64,000 nt of DNA from Brachypterus glaber (Eukaryota; Arthropoda; Insecta; Coleoptera; Kateretidae): the NCBI GenBank assembly GCA_958510825.1, contig OY294046.1:45551794-45615793 (forward strand), in the 5' to 3' direction. Both the position numbers and the translations under genes were made by a program. Positions 51,527-62,713 of the stretch are shown piece after piece. Positions within the stretch are counted from its first letter, which is position 1; each line of letters starts with the position of its first letter. The notes below the pieces were generated by a model that made no database searches, was not told the origin of the DNA, and worked only from the letters and a program-made list of their open reading frames with translations.

Positions 51527-54011
51527 CACTGAGGTAAATTTTTACATCCAAATGCATTTATTTTTACATCCAGTGTGTAAAGTTTACACACTGGATACAG
51601 AAAACATACACAAGTCTTAACAACTCAAAATTTGCAGGCCAGTGTTACCGCCTAAATAAGTAAAACATTATAAAATGAACTAAATTAAATTGTTTGATAT
51701 TTACAAATTTAAAAAATCTATATAAAACATTTTACTATTCCTTAAAACGACTTTTGTTTGATTAACGCAGTCGTCCCTCCGAAGTGACTGATCGATTTCG
51801 TGCTTTTTAGCACTCTTCAGAGCCACATATCGGTAGTAGGGACAACTACGAAAATCAAATCCTTTCCATATATCTCTATATAGAGTTTAAAAATCGTTGT
51901 AAGGAAAAGCAAAAACAGCTAGCGACATCTACTGCTAAAAGCAGAGACTGGATAAACCTATCGACAGTCCAAAAAAGGAAGCAGTTATTGGTTTCAAGAA
52001 CCTATTGCACGCTGTCGATAGGGGGCAGATTAATCAATGCCACGGTAGACATTGCTGCCAATTGAATCCTAAACGCTAGGAGGTCACCTTTTACAGTGGT
52101 ATCTGAATTAATAAACTAAATTAAATTGTTTGATATTTACAAATTTAAAAAATCTATATAAAACATTTTACTGCGTTAATCAAACAAAAGTCGTTTTAAG
52201 GAATAGTAAAATGTTTTATATAGATTTTTTAAATTTGTAAATATCAAACAATTTAATTTAGTTTATTAATTCAGATACCACTGTAAAAGGTGACCTCCTA
52301 GCGTTTAGGATTCAATTGGCAACAATGTCCACCGTGGCATTGATTAATCTGCCCCCTATCGACAGCGTGCAATAGGTTCTTGAAACCAATAACTGCTTCC
52401 TTTTTTGGACTGTCGATAGGTTTATCCAGTCTCTGCTTTTAGCAGTAGATGTCGCTAGCTGTTTTTGCTTTTCCTTACAACGATTTTTAAACTCTATATA
52501 GAGATATATGGAAAGGATTTGATTTTCGTAGTTGTCCCTACTACCGATATGTGGCTCTGAAGAGTGCGAAAAAGCACGAAATCGATCAGTCACTTCGGAG
52601 GGACGACTGCGTTAATCAAACAAAAGTCGTTTTAAGGAATAGTAAAATGTTTTATATAGATTTTTTAAATTTGTAAATATCAAACAATTTAATTTAGTTT
52701 ATTAATTCAGATACCACTGTAAAAGGTGATCTCCTAGCGTTTAGGATTCAATTGGCAGCAATGTCCACCGTGGCATTGATTAATCTGCCCCCTATCGACA
52801 GCATGCAATAGGTTCTTGAAACCAATAACTGCTTCCTTTTTTGGACTGTCGATAGGTTTATCCAGTCTCTGCTTTTAGCAGTAGATGTTGCTAGCTGTTT
52901 TTGCTTTTCCTTACAACAATTTTTAAACTCTATATAGAGATATATGGAAAGGATTTGATTTTCGTAGTTGTCCCTACTACCGATATGTGGCTCTGAAGAG
53001 TGCTAAAAAGCACGAAATCGATCAGTCACTTCGGAGGGACGACTGCGTTAATCAAACAAAAGTCGTTTTAAGGAATAGTAAAATGTTTTATATAGATTTT
53101 TTAAATTTGTAAATATCAAACAATTTAATTTAGTTTATTAATTCAGATACCACTGTAAAAGGTGACCTCCTAGCGTTTAGGATTCAATTGGCAGCAATGT
53201 CCACCGTGGCATTGATTAATCTGCCCCCTATCGACAGCGTGCAATAGGTTCTTGAAACCAATAACTGCTTCCTTTTTTGGACTGTCGATAGGTTTATCCA
53301 GTCTCTGCTTTTAGCAGTAGATGTCGCTAGCTGTTTTTGCTTTTCCTTACAACGATTTTTAAACTCTATATAGAGATATATGGAAAGGATTTGATTTTCG
53401 TAGTTGTCCCTACTACCGATATGTGGCTCTGAAGAGTGCTAAAAAGCACGAAATCGATCAGTCACTTCGGAGGGACGACTGCGTTAATCAAACAAAAGTC
53501 GTTTTAAGGAATAGTAAAATGTTTTATATAGATTATAAAATGAATTTTTTAAGGATATTGTATTAATCACACTTTTTAAATATTTACTTTTAATCAACAC
53601 TTACCAATTATTTCTTTGAAAAATGTAGTACACACAAAATTTTACGTACGCTCTTACAAACGCAAACAATTATAATGGTCGACAGCCACCAGACTCGATG
53701 AAGCAAGGATTCTGGCTTCTCGAGTCACGTGACTAGCTTAACGCCCGCGATTGCCTGGCTTGTACATCAGAAGTGTGATTTTTACACTTCGGGTGTATTG
53801 TTGCTAAAGGTATGTTTATAAAAATACACTTTCTTGAGCTCCGAGTGTATTGTTGCAGAAGGTATGGATGTAAAAATACACACTCTAGGTCAAAATCACC
53901 TCACGTGTGTAGTGTCACATCAATGTTGATGTACATTTATATAAAGGTGTAAAATTTACACATTTATAGAGTGTATTTTTTTACACCTTTTCAATGTAAT
54001 TTCTTTCAGTG
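51527..54011. mobile_element. 2.5-kb TA-flanked CACTG element carrying a satellite array
   Basis: CACTGAGGTAAATTTTTACA at the left is imperfectly matched inverted by 'tgtaatttctttcagtg' at the right; TA flanks both ends. The left 150 bp and the right 470 bp carry inverted 'tgtaaa..tttaca' and 'gtgtattttt' motifs, including two roughly 55-bp units with 'gtgtattgttgc(t/a)(a/g)aaggtatg' at about 53790-53880. The middle 1.86 kb is the 436-bp satellite array. No transposase frame is present. Confidence 0.65.
51679..53534. repeat. 436-bp satellite array, head-to-head
   Basis: Three head-to-tail units (52171-52606, 52607-53042, 53043-53478) plus 56 bp are joined at 52170/52171 to 1.1 units in the opposite orientation (51679-52170). 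Units are about 98-99 percent alike. Each contains 'ccgtggcattgattaatctg', 'ggactgtcgataggtttatc', a CTCTATATAGAG palindrome and CTGAAGA-GTGCT-AAAA-AGCAC-GAAA (52993-53017 in one unit). A 93-codon minus frame at 52312-52593 lies wholly within one unit and is likely incidental. Confidence 0.93.
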
Positions 54012-54013
54012 TA

Positions 54014-54815
54014 GTCCAGTCAAATAATAAATGTAAATTGCAATAAATGTACACAGGCTGATATTTTAAAGGGCAGTAGTGGATGGTAACAGAACACTCC
54101 TGTTAGTTTTTCACCGGGTGATTTGCGTAAGGGGTGTCCGCTATCTTGAATTTTAGGGGTGAGTGCGGTTATCTTGCTAAATATGCATCTTAAGATAAAA
54201 ATGCATATAACCAATTTTGTTAAGGAGAAAATTGCCAACAATTTTTGTTTGGATTACTTTTTTAATATATTAATAACAATCGAGTTAATTTAAAAATAGC
54301 CATGTTAGAGGTAAAATTGTTTTTTTCCATTTTTCAGCCAGATTATTCATTGGACGGTTATGAGCAAACTTGTAGCTCTTGAAATTCTCTACAAGTTTCA
54401 TATATTATAAATTTTCATAGGTATTTTGGTACGGTTATAAAAGGCGCAACTCGCGCCCACTGTAACCTAACAAAATACTTATGAAAATACATAATGTATA
54501 AAACTGATAGAGAATTTCAAGAGCTACAAGTTCGCTTATAACCACTTTTATGCTCCAAAGAATAATTTGGCTGAAAAATCGAAAAAAAACCTATATCACC
54601 CCCAACATGGCCATTTTAAAATATTTATAACTCGATTGTTATTAATATGTACATTCTATCAACTGGCCTCTCGCTGGTATGTTTGGAATTCAAGATCGCC
54701 TATACACAAAATTTTACCTCTTTTCTTCCCCGCGCCTCACATTCCAGGTGCCAGTTGATAAAATGTAAACATTACATTTATTGCAACATAGGAATTTCTC
54801 GTTATTGGACTGGAC
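54014..54815. mobile_element. 802-bp TA-flanked inverted-repeat element
   Basis: GTCCAGTC at the left and GACTGGAC at the right are each flanked by TA, the left TA being shared with the preceding element. Subterminal 'aaataatgta..ttgcaataaatgta' pairs with 'tacatttattgcaa'. A strong inner hairpin pairs 'gtagctcttgaaattctcta' with 'tagagaatttcaagagctac'. A 63-codon frame at 54567-54758 is not credible. Confidence 0.75.
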
Positions 54816-54847
54816 TATAGGTCAATTTCGCTAACATAATTGTATTC

Positions 54848-55052
54848 GGGAGAATTAGCTCAGCGTGAGTTCAAACCTCAGTGGCGCCGATTGCCTTTTT
54901 CAGTTAATTAATAATTGAAATTTGGCGAAGGCGTACTCCCTAGATATATTGGTTCGAAAGTCAATTAAAGCTGGTGGTTCCCTCTTCTACTAGCCCACAC
55001 AAGTCCTGGACTTAGGGGATGCTTAATTAAGTAGATTTTACGAGGTTAAAAA
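54848..55052 (+). mobile_element. tRNA-derived SINE, copy 1 (5' truncated)
   Basis: 'gcgtgagttcaaacctcagt' and 'ggcgccgattg' is a T-arm and B-box-like head. It is followed by a body with 'ttcagttaattaataattga', 'aatttggcgaaggcgta', 'ggttcgaaagtcaatt', 'agttccctcttctactagcc' variants and 'aagtcctgga', ending in 'gcttaattaagta' and an A-rich tail. The same order occurs on the minus strand at 59121-59347. The tRNA 5' part is shortened here. Polymerase III head plus unrelated body is the SINE design; the LINE partner is unknown. Confidence 0.75.
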
Positions 55053-55814
55053 AAACAAAAAACATTCAAGATAAAAAGGTAATTAACGTAGTAATTTACA
55101 GACATTTTTCTCATGCTAAATTCAAATTTAAATAAATATTTTTTAGAAACCCTACTTCTAAATTCTTCGGACCCTGGCTCAGAAACTATGTTGGCCTGTG
55201 TTATAAGTTAAAGGTTATCTATATGGGATTTCTGCATTTTGTTTCTTTTCCAATTTCTCTATTAAATTCATCCATTTAACCAGCATGACAAAATGTTAAT
55301 GTCATGTGCCCACCTCATTTAGGGTTAGTCTCCCCCTTTGATTTCCATGCTCCCACGGTTTCCAGTCAATAAATTGATTTTGGTAGTGATAACTATATTT
55401 ATTTAATTACACTAAGTGATCTTTTAAATTTCCTATCCTCAAATAACTTTTGACCACAGTTAATTCTAACAATACAAAGCCCCTAGTAGGGTGGAAAAGT
55501 GACAATGATGACAATAAACCATAGAAAATGAGGAAATAACATAATGAGAAGAGCTTTTCGTGCCTAATTGTCAAAATTCAATAGAAATCGAAAGTCACAG
55601 TTTTCAGTAAAACCTTTTCACACGTTCACTAAAAAGTGGTTATGCCAAGGTTTGAAAGAACCTTTCTGCTGGACTAGTCTGCCTTGCCAGACGGGTTGTA
55701 TGGCTCGCAAAAGCCAAGTACAGCATAGTAGCAGTTTCGACCGTAACATTAGTATAAGTTACAAATGTTACAGTATTATTTACTAATGTTGTGTTATTAT
55801 ATATCACATAACCT
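55053..55814. other. No confident feature
   Basis: Unassigned. A 72-codon frame at 55568-55786 contains four cysteines but no recognisable family. GC content is a little higher at 55600-55720. Confidence 0.35.
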
Positions 55815-56475
55815 ATATGGGACGTTTCATGTGCACCGGATCACCTGCGTACCCAAAATTTGGGTTGATGCATTTTTATGATCGAGTTGTCAAAATGTTC
55901 GTCTGGACAAGAGCTTTAAAAAAATGGTGGCGTATTGAAAAATTCAATATAGCGGCTGGAAACCAGAGAAAAATCGAGAGTTCGAATCAAAAAGTTTGTA
56001 AGCAAAAAAAATTGCCGTTCGATTCGTTTAGTTTTAGGCTCAAATTGTTGGTATTTGACGTCCCCAAAAAGTTTGTAAGGTAGGTTGGAGAAATGCAACA
56101 TGGCGGATCCAAAATGGCAGCTAAAACCTCGAATTTGTCAAAATTTAAAAAAAAAACATCCGATTAATGCAAAATTTGGTTTGTGGGGGTTTTGGAGGTC
56201 GCTCATCACGAATCCGAAATCAGCATTGCACTTCGGATTTGTAATCAGTGACCTCAAAAAACCCCACAAACCAAATCTGGCAATGTTTTTTTAATGTCGA
56301 CGATTTCGAGGTTTTAGCCGCCATCTTGGACTTTGATCCGCCATATTGAATTTTTCAATACGGCACCATTTTTTGAAAGATCTTGTCCAGACGAACATTT
56401 ATGTTTATATATAAAGGTCCATCAACCCAAAATTTGGGTACGCAGGAGATCCGGTTGACATGAAACGTCCCGTAT
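55815..56475. mobile_element. 661-bp inverted-repeat MITE
   Basis: 'gggacgtttcatgtgcaccg' followed by 'gatcacctgcgtacccaa' at the left is matched inverted at 56412-56475. Inner arms pair 'aatggtggcgtattgaaaaa' with 'ttttcaatacggcaccat' and 'catggcggatc' with 'gatccgccat'. The centre pairs 'ggtcgctcatcacgaatccg' with 'cggatttgtaatcagtgacc'. Frames inside (88, 69 codons) are repeat artefacts. Confidence 0.88.
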
Positions 56476-56901
56476 CTAAATTAATTTGTATCGTATGGAG
56501 TATGGCCTTCAACAAATATTTTTTTGTGTATGTTTCGATAGATGTTTTAGCTGTATGGTATTAATGCTTGCTGAAATGTTACTAGATGATTTTGGTAGTA
56601 ACAGATAAAACTGCCCAACGGTACTTTCTAGGCAATGCTTACACATAATTGTTTTATTGTATAAAAGCCCATAAATATCATAAATTATAATTAACCATAT
56701 ATGCCATAATTACTATAAGTAGGTACCTAATAAAAAAAGTTTATTCATTTCGAATCGTAAAAATAGTTTTCTAAAACAATAAAGCAATATTTCTACTTAT
56801 AAAATAATATATAGCGGAAAGGTTAAAATTAAATTATTTCTATCCTAATTAAATGCAGAAAAGACGAACAAGCCGGGGTGTTAAAAAACCCGAATCTGGA
56901 A
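56476..56901. other. No recognisable feature
   Basis: Unassigned AT-rich sequence. Confidence 0.4.
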
Positions 56902-57073
56902 ACACTTATGTGTCCACTTTTGTGTTGAACTAATTTTGTTCATAATGCTTAGAACGGGTCAAAGTGTTTCACATTTGGGCATGATTTGGCATCATCAGCC
57001 AAACACTAACTTTGACCCCTTCTAAGCATTATGAACAAAGTTTGTCACAACAAAAAAGTTGACACAGAAGTGT
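56902..57073. mobile_element. 172-bp hairpin MITE
   Basis: 'acacttatgtgtccactttt' pairs with 'aaaaaagttgacacagaagt' at the ends, and 'tgttcataatgcttagaacg' pairs with 'ttctaagcattatgaaca'. A 40-bp loop contains 'gcatgatttggcatcatcag'. Confidence 0.85.
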
Positions 57074-57430
<357 letters not shown>

Positions 57431-57448
57431 TAACTCTGCTATTCATGG

Positions 57449-57655
57449 TAAAAAATGTATGTAATAGTGTAAAAATATCTTAGTTTACTAAGAAATTTTA
57501 CTATACTTGACTATGTTTAGTTCATGAATTTGTGGAATATGTGTGTAACTAAATTTATAGTAAATTAAAATTACATAAAATTACAACAATAATGTAAAAT
57601 TACTTAAAATTATATAGATTTACATCGATTTACACCTATTCCAGACCATATTGCT
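57449..57655 (-). mobile_element. Repeat related to 32643-33405
   Basis: Its reverse complement has 'aattcatgaactaaacatag' and 'tcaagtatagtaaaatt' in the order seen at 33330-33365, and 'tgtaattttaagtaatttta' as near 32785. This copy has no CACAG insertion and so shows the pre-insertion state. Confidence 0.6.
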
Positions 57656-57811
57656 TCAATGAAAAATTTTACAAATTGGTCTATGAAGGATATAAATTGT
57701 TTAAACGTTGTTAGATGTAGAAGAATCAAGAAATATTTTATTACTTATTAATGTATTCATTGTAGAACAGAGTTTCATCGGCTATGCCGCTCACTTCTGT
57801 ATACAGAATAC

Positions 57812-57844
<33 letters not shown>

Positions 57845-58115
57845 ATATAATAATAATAATAATAACTAATAAAATTCGTTCTTTTTGCAGAATAGTATTT
57901 ATTTAGCCTCTTTACCGCATATTCATGTCACCAGTATACCGTAAAACTGACAACTTTGCCCAGAGGGTAAAACTTTTCCCATCTGCATTTTCTTCTTAAA
58001 CGTGGCAATGTAGCAGAAACGTTTGATGTTAGCAGTTCGCTCTCTAGAAGTGCCGAGACGCACCCAGTACTTCGACAGCTGACCTACTGTTGTGTTGTGT
58101 TTCAAAAACAGGTAA
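57656..58115. other. Unassigned, with a (TAA)n run
   Basis: An interrupted ATA/TAA microsatellite occupies 57815-57866. A 60-codon minus frame at 57923-58105 starts at a TTG, has a moderately balanced composition (for example 'LSKYWVRLGTSRERTANIK') and ends just before a MITE. On the plus strand 'ttctttttgcag' at 57882-57893 would be a good acceptor. No family recognised. Confidence 0.35.
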
Positions 58116-58263
58116 GGGAACGTTCAAGTATTACGTAACACTCCTAGGGGGGGGTCGTTTTGAAGTGTCACGCCCATGTTAATGGTATAGGAAAATAGCG
58201 TTACGGGGGGGGGGGGGGTTCAAAATGATCAACATTTTCGTTACGTAATACTTGAACGTTTCC
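58116..58263. mobile_element. 148-bp MITE with TAA target duplication
   Basis: GGGAACGTTCAAGTATTACG is matched inverted, and TAA (58113-58115 and 58264-58266) flanks both ends. The middle contains 'ctaggggggggtcg' and a run of 13 G. Same family as 31206, 38555 and 40651. Confidence 0.9.
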
Positions 58264-58330
58264 TAAACAAATATCGGCGATATTTAAAAAATATATATTT
58301 TCCTCACTTTTTAGTATTTTTATTGCATCC

Positions 58331-58490
58331 GTATTCTCCGTGTCTGAAATAGAACGCAGTGACTAATACCTCAAACGTATTATGCTGCTCTCGTATAAGG
58401 GATTCCCCTCAGACGGAGTTACGCGGAATCTACGCCTTTTAGCACACTTTCGCAAATGAGTCACTGCAGTCTATTTCAGCCACGGAATAT
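58331..58490. mobile_element. 160-bp imperfect hairpin element
   Basis: 'attctccgtgtctgaaatag' pairs with 'ctatttcagccacggaat', and 'gcagtgact' with 'agtcactgc'. The loop is relatively GC-rich. Confidence 0.7.
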
Positions 58491-59120
58491 ATCCAGAACC
58501 TTTTTAAAAAGAATACAGTGGGCAAAGATGTACTATAAGAATCGTTAAAATTGCCTCACAGTAATGTGGGAAATTTTGAATGCAACTTTGCCACTTTTTT
58601 TATTTTTTTTTCTCGTAATTATCGTTAAGTTAGAAATTTTAAACTTTGACTTAATTAACTTGATACGGGAATCATTAATTTAGCTTAATTATTTTTACAG
58701 ATTTTTCTTTAGAAAAATGTTATTAGCAATAAACGACATTTACCTGTACAAAGCTGTCATGTTTTACGGTACTGCAGTATTTCGTTTTTCTCGCGCTCGT
58801 TTAAATTACTCAACGCAATATAAATGTCTCTTGGTTTTGAGATTAACGATACAGTTCGATGTGTAAACACGATCTACATCTAAGTACATTTTTTCGGCCT
58901 AGGATAAAAATTAAAGCCGACATGTGTTATTACAATTAGCGCGACACGCGATACCGATGTATGTATGCACAGTGTGTGCGATATTTTTAATGTGCATATA
59001 TCATGATAAGCGTAATACAGAAATAACATTATAACAAGTTTTTTTGTTTGAAAAGTAAATATAAACTGAACAAATAATTACAATTAGCTAAGTAAATAAC
59101 ATTACTTTACACGGTTGGAC
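58491..59120. other. No recognisable feature
   Basis: AT-rich; no element ends or frames of note. Confidence 0.4.
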
Positions 59121-59347
59121 TTTTTAACCTTGTACTATTTTACTTAATTAAGCATCCCCAGTCTAGGACTTGTGTGGGCTAGTAGTAGAGGGAACTACCG
59201 GCTTATACTGACTTTCGAACCAGCTTTAATAGGGAGTGTCCGCTTCACTTACACCTTCGCCAAATTTCAATTAATAATTGAACTGAAAAACGCAAATCGG
59301 CGCCAGTGAGAATTGAACTCACGCTATTGGCTAGTAGACTTGTCATG
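59121..59347 (-). mobile_element. tRNA-derived SINE, copy 2, body and 3' end
   Basis: On the minus strand: 'tagcgtgagttcaattctca' with 'ctggcgccga' forms a perfect T-arm (GTGAG/CTCAC with a 7-nt loop). It is followed by the same body as copy 1 ('tttcaattattaattgaa', 'aatttggcgaaggtgtaa', 'ggttcgaaagtcagta', 'agttccctctactactagcc') and ends 'gcttaattaagta' with an A-rich tail. The 5' head is displaced to 61198-61234 by an insertion. Confidence 0.8.
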
Positions 59348-59586
59348 CACTGAAAAAATAAACTGATTGGCCCAAGCGTGTACGCACTTGAACCAATTGC
59401 GTCATGCATTTGATATATGCCAAATGCATGGCACAATTGGGGCAAATTCAAGGCGCATTTGGGATAAACGCCTGAAATTCCTTATTTCAAAAGCGTATGT
59501 TCTTGTCATAAAAGCACAGCATTCTGCATGATTTTAAGGCAAAGTCTCAACTCTGTCTTCAAGGTTTATTATAATTTTTTAATAAA

Positions 59587-59761
59587 GCACTGCGAATTTG
59601 CAACAAAAGCACTGCAAATTTGCTACAAAGGCCTGTGAATTTTCTACAAAAGCACTGCGAATTTGCGGTAAAAATATTGCGAATTTGCGAAAAAATTATT
59701 GGGAATTTGCGACAAAAGTTATATGAATTTGCGACAAAAGCACTGCGAATTTATAACAAAA
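59587..59761. repeat. 24-bp minisatellite, about seven units
   Basis: Units of 'gcactgcgaatttgcgacaa' plus 'aa' with substitutions at scattered positions. It lies inside the CACTGAAAAAA element. Confidence 0.85.
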
Positions 59762-59781
59762 TGGTCAGGTGAATTTGAAAA

Positions 59782-59900
59782 CATGCGAGTTTATCTGTAT
59801 ATATAGGGCGATCGATATGCGAATCCCTCAAAAACTTTTTTAACCGACTAGCAAAGAAGTTTTTGGGGTACATATCGCCCTGTACAGATAAGTTCGCGTG
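59782..59900. repeat. Hairpin inside the CACTGAAAAAA element
   Basis: 'catgcgagtttatctgtata' with 'tatagggcgat' pairs with 'atcgccctgtacagataagt' with 'tcgcgtg', and 'tccctcaaaaactttttt' with 'aaagaagtttttgggg'. The loop is about ten bases. Confidence 0.8.
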
Positions 59901-61197
59901 CTTTTGGGAGGAATCGCCGGGGTTTTATTCCATCGCAACTTCTTAAAGAAACTAGAAATACTAATTATAAGAAAAGTCCATCTGAAAATATTTTTACCTA
60001 AACATAATGTTGGTGTCAGTAGAAAGTAAACAAGAAAAGTATCGAAAAAAAAGATTTATTGGTTTTCATCGTAACATAATTATAATATAAAAATAAAAGT
60101 CTTTCAAAGATAACTAAATAACAAAAACACCTTAATTATTAAAAATCAACAAACTTAGGTACTAACAAGAACTGAAATGTTTGACAAAAAAGTACCTTGT
60201 TGAAAGTAGAAAAAAATAAAAAGATCACTCTCTGGTAGTTTTGTATATAACCTACTTGAGTTTGCCTAAGAAAAAAACCTTAGCTATTTAAATTAAACAA
60301 AACCACTTATATAAACTAAAAAGTTTGAAAAAAAATTCCTTGTTGAAGGTAAAAAAACATAAAAAGATCACTCTTCAGTGGTTTTGTATATTACTTAAGT
60401 TTATAACTTATAAGTTTCTGTATCATCAATTTATTCTAATAAAATCAGTCTTTACTGGTTTTGTACTAAGTAATCAGACTTATCTAATAAGAACTTGACA
60501 ACGTTTCAATATCTACTGAACACTTAAGGTAAAAATCCAAGGAACAATATTTGAATGTTTTGGACGCGACATATGTATATCAGTCTCATTTAGTTGCACG
60601 AATAACTATTGTACCATTTGCAATATACATAGGTACAGTTCTTATGACGAACTTTTACCTCGAAATTTTGATAACAAGTGGCTCAAACGACACCCCGCCA
60701 AGAATTCTTCTACACTGTCACTATTCATCATGCACTCTGACCGTAAAACCAAAAAAAAAAAACGGGAAAAACACACGCATCCGCGTTCAATATCGATGTT
60801 CAAGCGGAATGTACCTATGCCAAAAGCACCGACCTTCTACCAAAAGCAAGGTCTTTAGGTGTAAATTTCCGAATTTGACATAAAAGCATCTCATTTAACT
60901 CTGAAGGCATAGGAGAAAAAACACGCAGAAACTGGGCCAAATTCAGTAATTTTGTGCTGAAGACCGACTTTCTAACAAAAGCATGGCTTAAGCCTGAAAA
61001 TCCAAAATTTGACATAAAAGCATCTCATTTGGCTCGAATGCATAACAGGGCAAATGCACGATGAATTTGACCCAATTGCAGTGGTTTTGTTTAGCGCAAA
61101 AGCAGTACCATTGAAATTAAGGAGTCTCCCTTGCCACAAAAGCAAAAACGGCAAATGCACGGATTCATTTGCCATTAAAGCATCAGTTTTTTCAGTG

Positions 61198-61234
61198 TGT
61201 ACAGACGCGGTAGACCACTACACCAATCCTCCCG
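61198..61234 (-). mobile_element. SINE copy 2, displaced tRNA-like 5' head
   Basis: On the minus strand 'gggaggattggtgtagtggt' followed by 'ctaccgcgtctg' fits a tRNA 5' half with A box (TGGTGTAGTGG). Joined across the inserted element to the T-arm at 59320-59300 it restores a tRNA-like head in the right order and orientation. Confidence 0.65.
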
Positions 61235-61379
61235 TTGGTTCATAAACATTTAATCAGTTTTTCATATCAAATCTGGGATTACGACGTATTTAAGACAAGC
61301 CAAAAATAGCATAGTTACTATTAGTAGTGGATATTGTCTAAGTCCAAACGAAAATTTTCAAAATTTCGTGCAAAAATTT

Positions 61380-61930
61380 TCAATTTTTTTGCGTATTTTT
61401 GCGTTTTATGACGTTTTATGTCGATATAAATCAATTTCAAGCAAAAAAAACAATTTTCGATCGGTCGGTTGATCGTTCTGTCCGGAAAATCTTATAAGCA
61501 CGACAACCTAAGAACGCTTTAAGCTAGAGAATTGAAATTTGGCATGAAGGTAGGTTACCAAAAGTTCCAGCTCGGGATTGTTTTTGGTGAACATTGGGGT
61601 GCGGTAAGGGAGGCAAGTGGGGAAAAAAACATTTTTTTACAAAAATTTGAAAATTGCTATATAGGGGTTTTTAAGGTTGCTGAAGTTGAATCTCATAACA
61701 AAAATTTTCCTCGCAGGGGAGAGGGGGAAATATTTTAAAATATTTTCGTCAAAATTGGGGGTTTTTGGGGTCGACGAATATGAATCTGATAATAGTTTTT
61801 TTCTAATTTCACCCCCTGAGGGGTGGGGGGTAGTTTTCGTGAAAACTGATATTGGGGTTTTTGAGGTTGCAGAAAGTTAATCTGATAATAAAAAAAATCT
61901 AAATCCTGAGGGATGGGGATCTCAAAAGTG
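61380..61930 (+). repeat. CGGT-block repeat, copy in plus orientation
   Basis: 'tttgcgttttatgacg', a short 'gatcggtcggttgatcg' run (61459), 'ccggaaaatcttataagcac', 'ttgaaatttggcatgaaggt', 'taccaaaagttccagctcgg' and two to three modules with 'tataggggtttttaaggttg' and 'gaatctgataa' follow the order at 12400-12930. Frames across it are repeat-driven. Confidence 0.7.
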
Positions 61931-62005
61931 CATGACATGATCAGCTGTTTAAATATTTACCTGAAATATTAGATAATGCCATCTATCAATAGATACTCCA
62001 ACTTA

Positions 62006-62713
62006 AGGGATCATTCTGGTTTATTATTTCCAAAAAAAACGATTTTTTTACACTTTTCAATTCCTTATACCTTCAAAAATAGCCTCCTAAAATATTTTTG
62101 AGTAATTCGAGAGTTATAACGGTATATAACAACTTTTAATGAGCGCGCGCGTATTGGCTCCAAGCAGATGTAAAAACTTTAAACGCGTTTTTCTCAAAAC
62201 AACGTTTTTTCGGTCGGCGGCGGTGATTTCTCCGAAACCATATCCTTATGAAATTTTAACTACATATTCTATACATAAATAGCTCCAGCGTATTCTATAA
62301 CCGTATTAAAATTGTAATTTTTACTATTTTTTTTTTTTTGCCAAAAACAGTAAAAAACAACTCATTTTTTGATTTTTTTTCTTTAAATGTCCGCCATTTT
62401 ATTATTTATTAATAAATATTAATATCCATAGAATAAGCGAGAGCCACAGTCATACTGAATCTAAATATTTTGATTTTTTAAGTTTTAGATGAACCGTTAT
62501 CAAGATATCAACGCCGCCAGCGACATATCTAATTTTTGAGTTGTTATTTTTTTGTACAAAAAGTGTGTAAAATTAAAAAAAAAATGTTTTATGTATTTCG
62601 AGAGTGTATTTATTATGCTCAAAAATTTTTATATCAATATCTATAATAATACATTCTTAAAAAAATAACAAAAATAGCCCTTTTTCTCGAGCATCTAAAC
62701 CAGAATGATCCCT
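62006..62713. mobile_element. 708-bp element with 18-bp TIRs
   Basis: AGGGATCATTCTGGTTTA at the left is matched inverted at the right (tAAACCAGAATGATCCCT, one mismatch near the inner end). Unlike most elements here, the inside is not palindromic. It includes 'ggtcggcggcggtgatttct', 'gttatcaagatatcaacgcc' and poly-A/T runs. No transposase frame. Confidence 0.7.

Larger units (their letters stand above)
59348..61197. mobile_element. 1.85-kb CACTGAAAAAA element inserted in a SINE
   Basis: CACTGAAAAAATAAACTGAT at the left is matched inverted by 'atcagttttttcagtg' at the right. It carries a 24-bp minisatellite (59587-59761), a hairpin (59782-59900), an A/T-rich middle and two diverged modules of about 145 bp at 60820-61110 sharing 'tttgacataaaagcatctca' and 'caaaagca'. 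The same 'aaaagca' theme links the modules to the minisatellite. Frames of 60-110 codons inside are without recognisable domains. No transposase. Confidence 0.75.

Noticed and set aside
51679..53534. rRNA spacer or centromeric satellite
   Set aside because: Only about four units, bounded by element-like ends; no rRNA sequence nearby.
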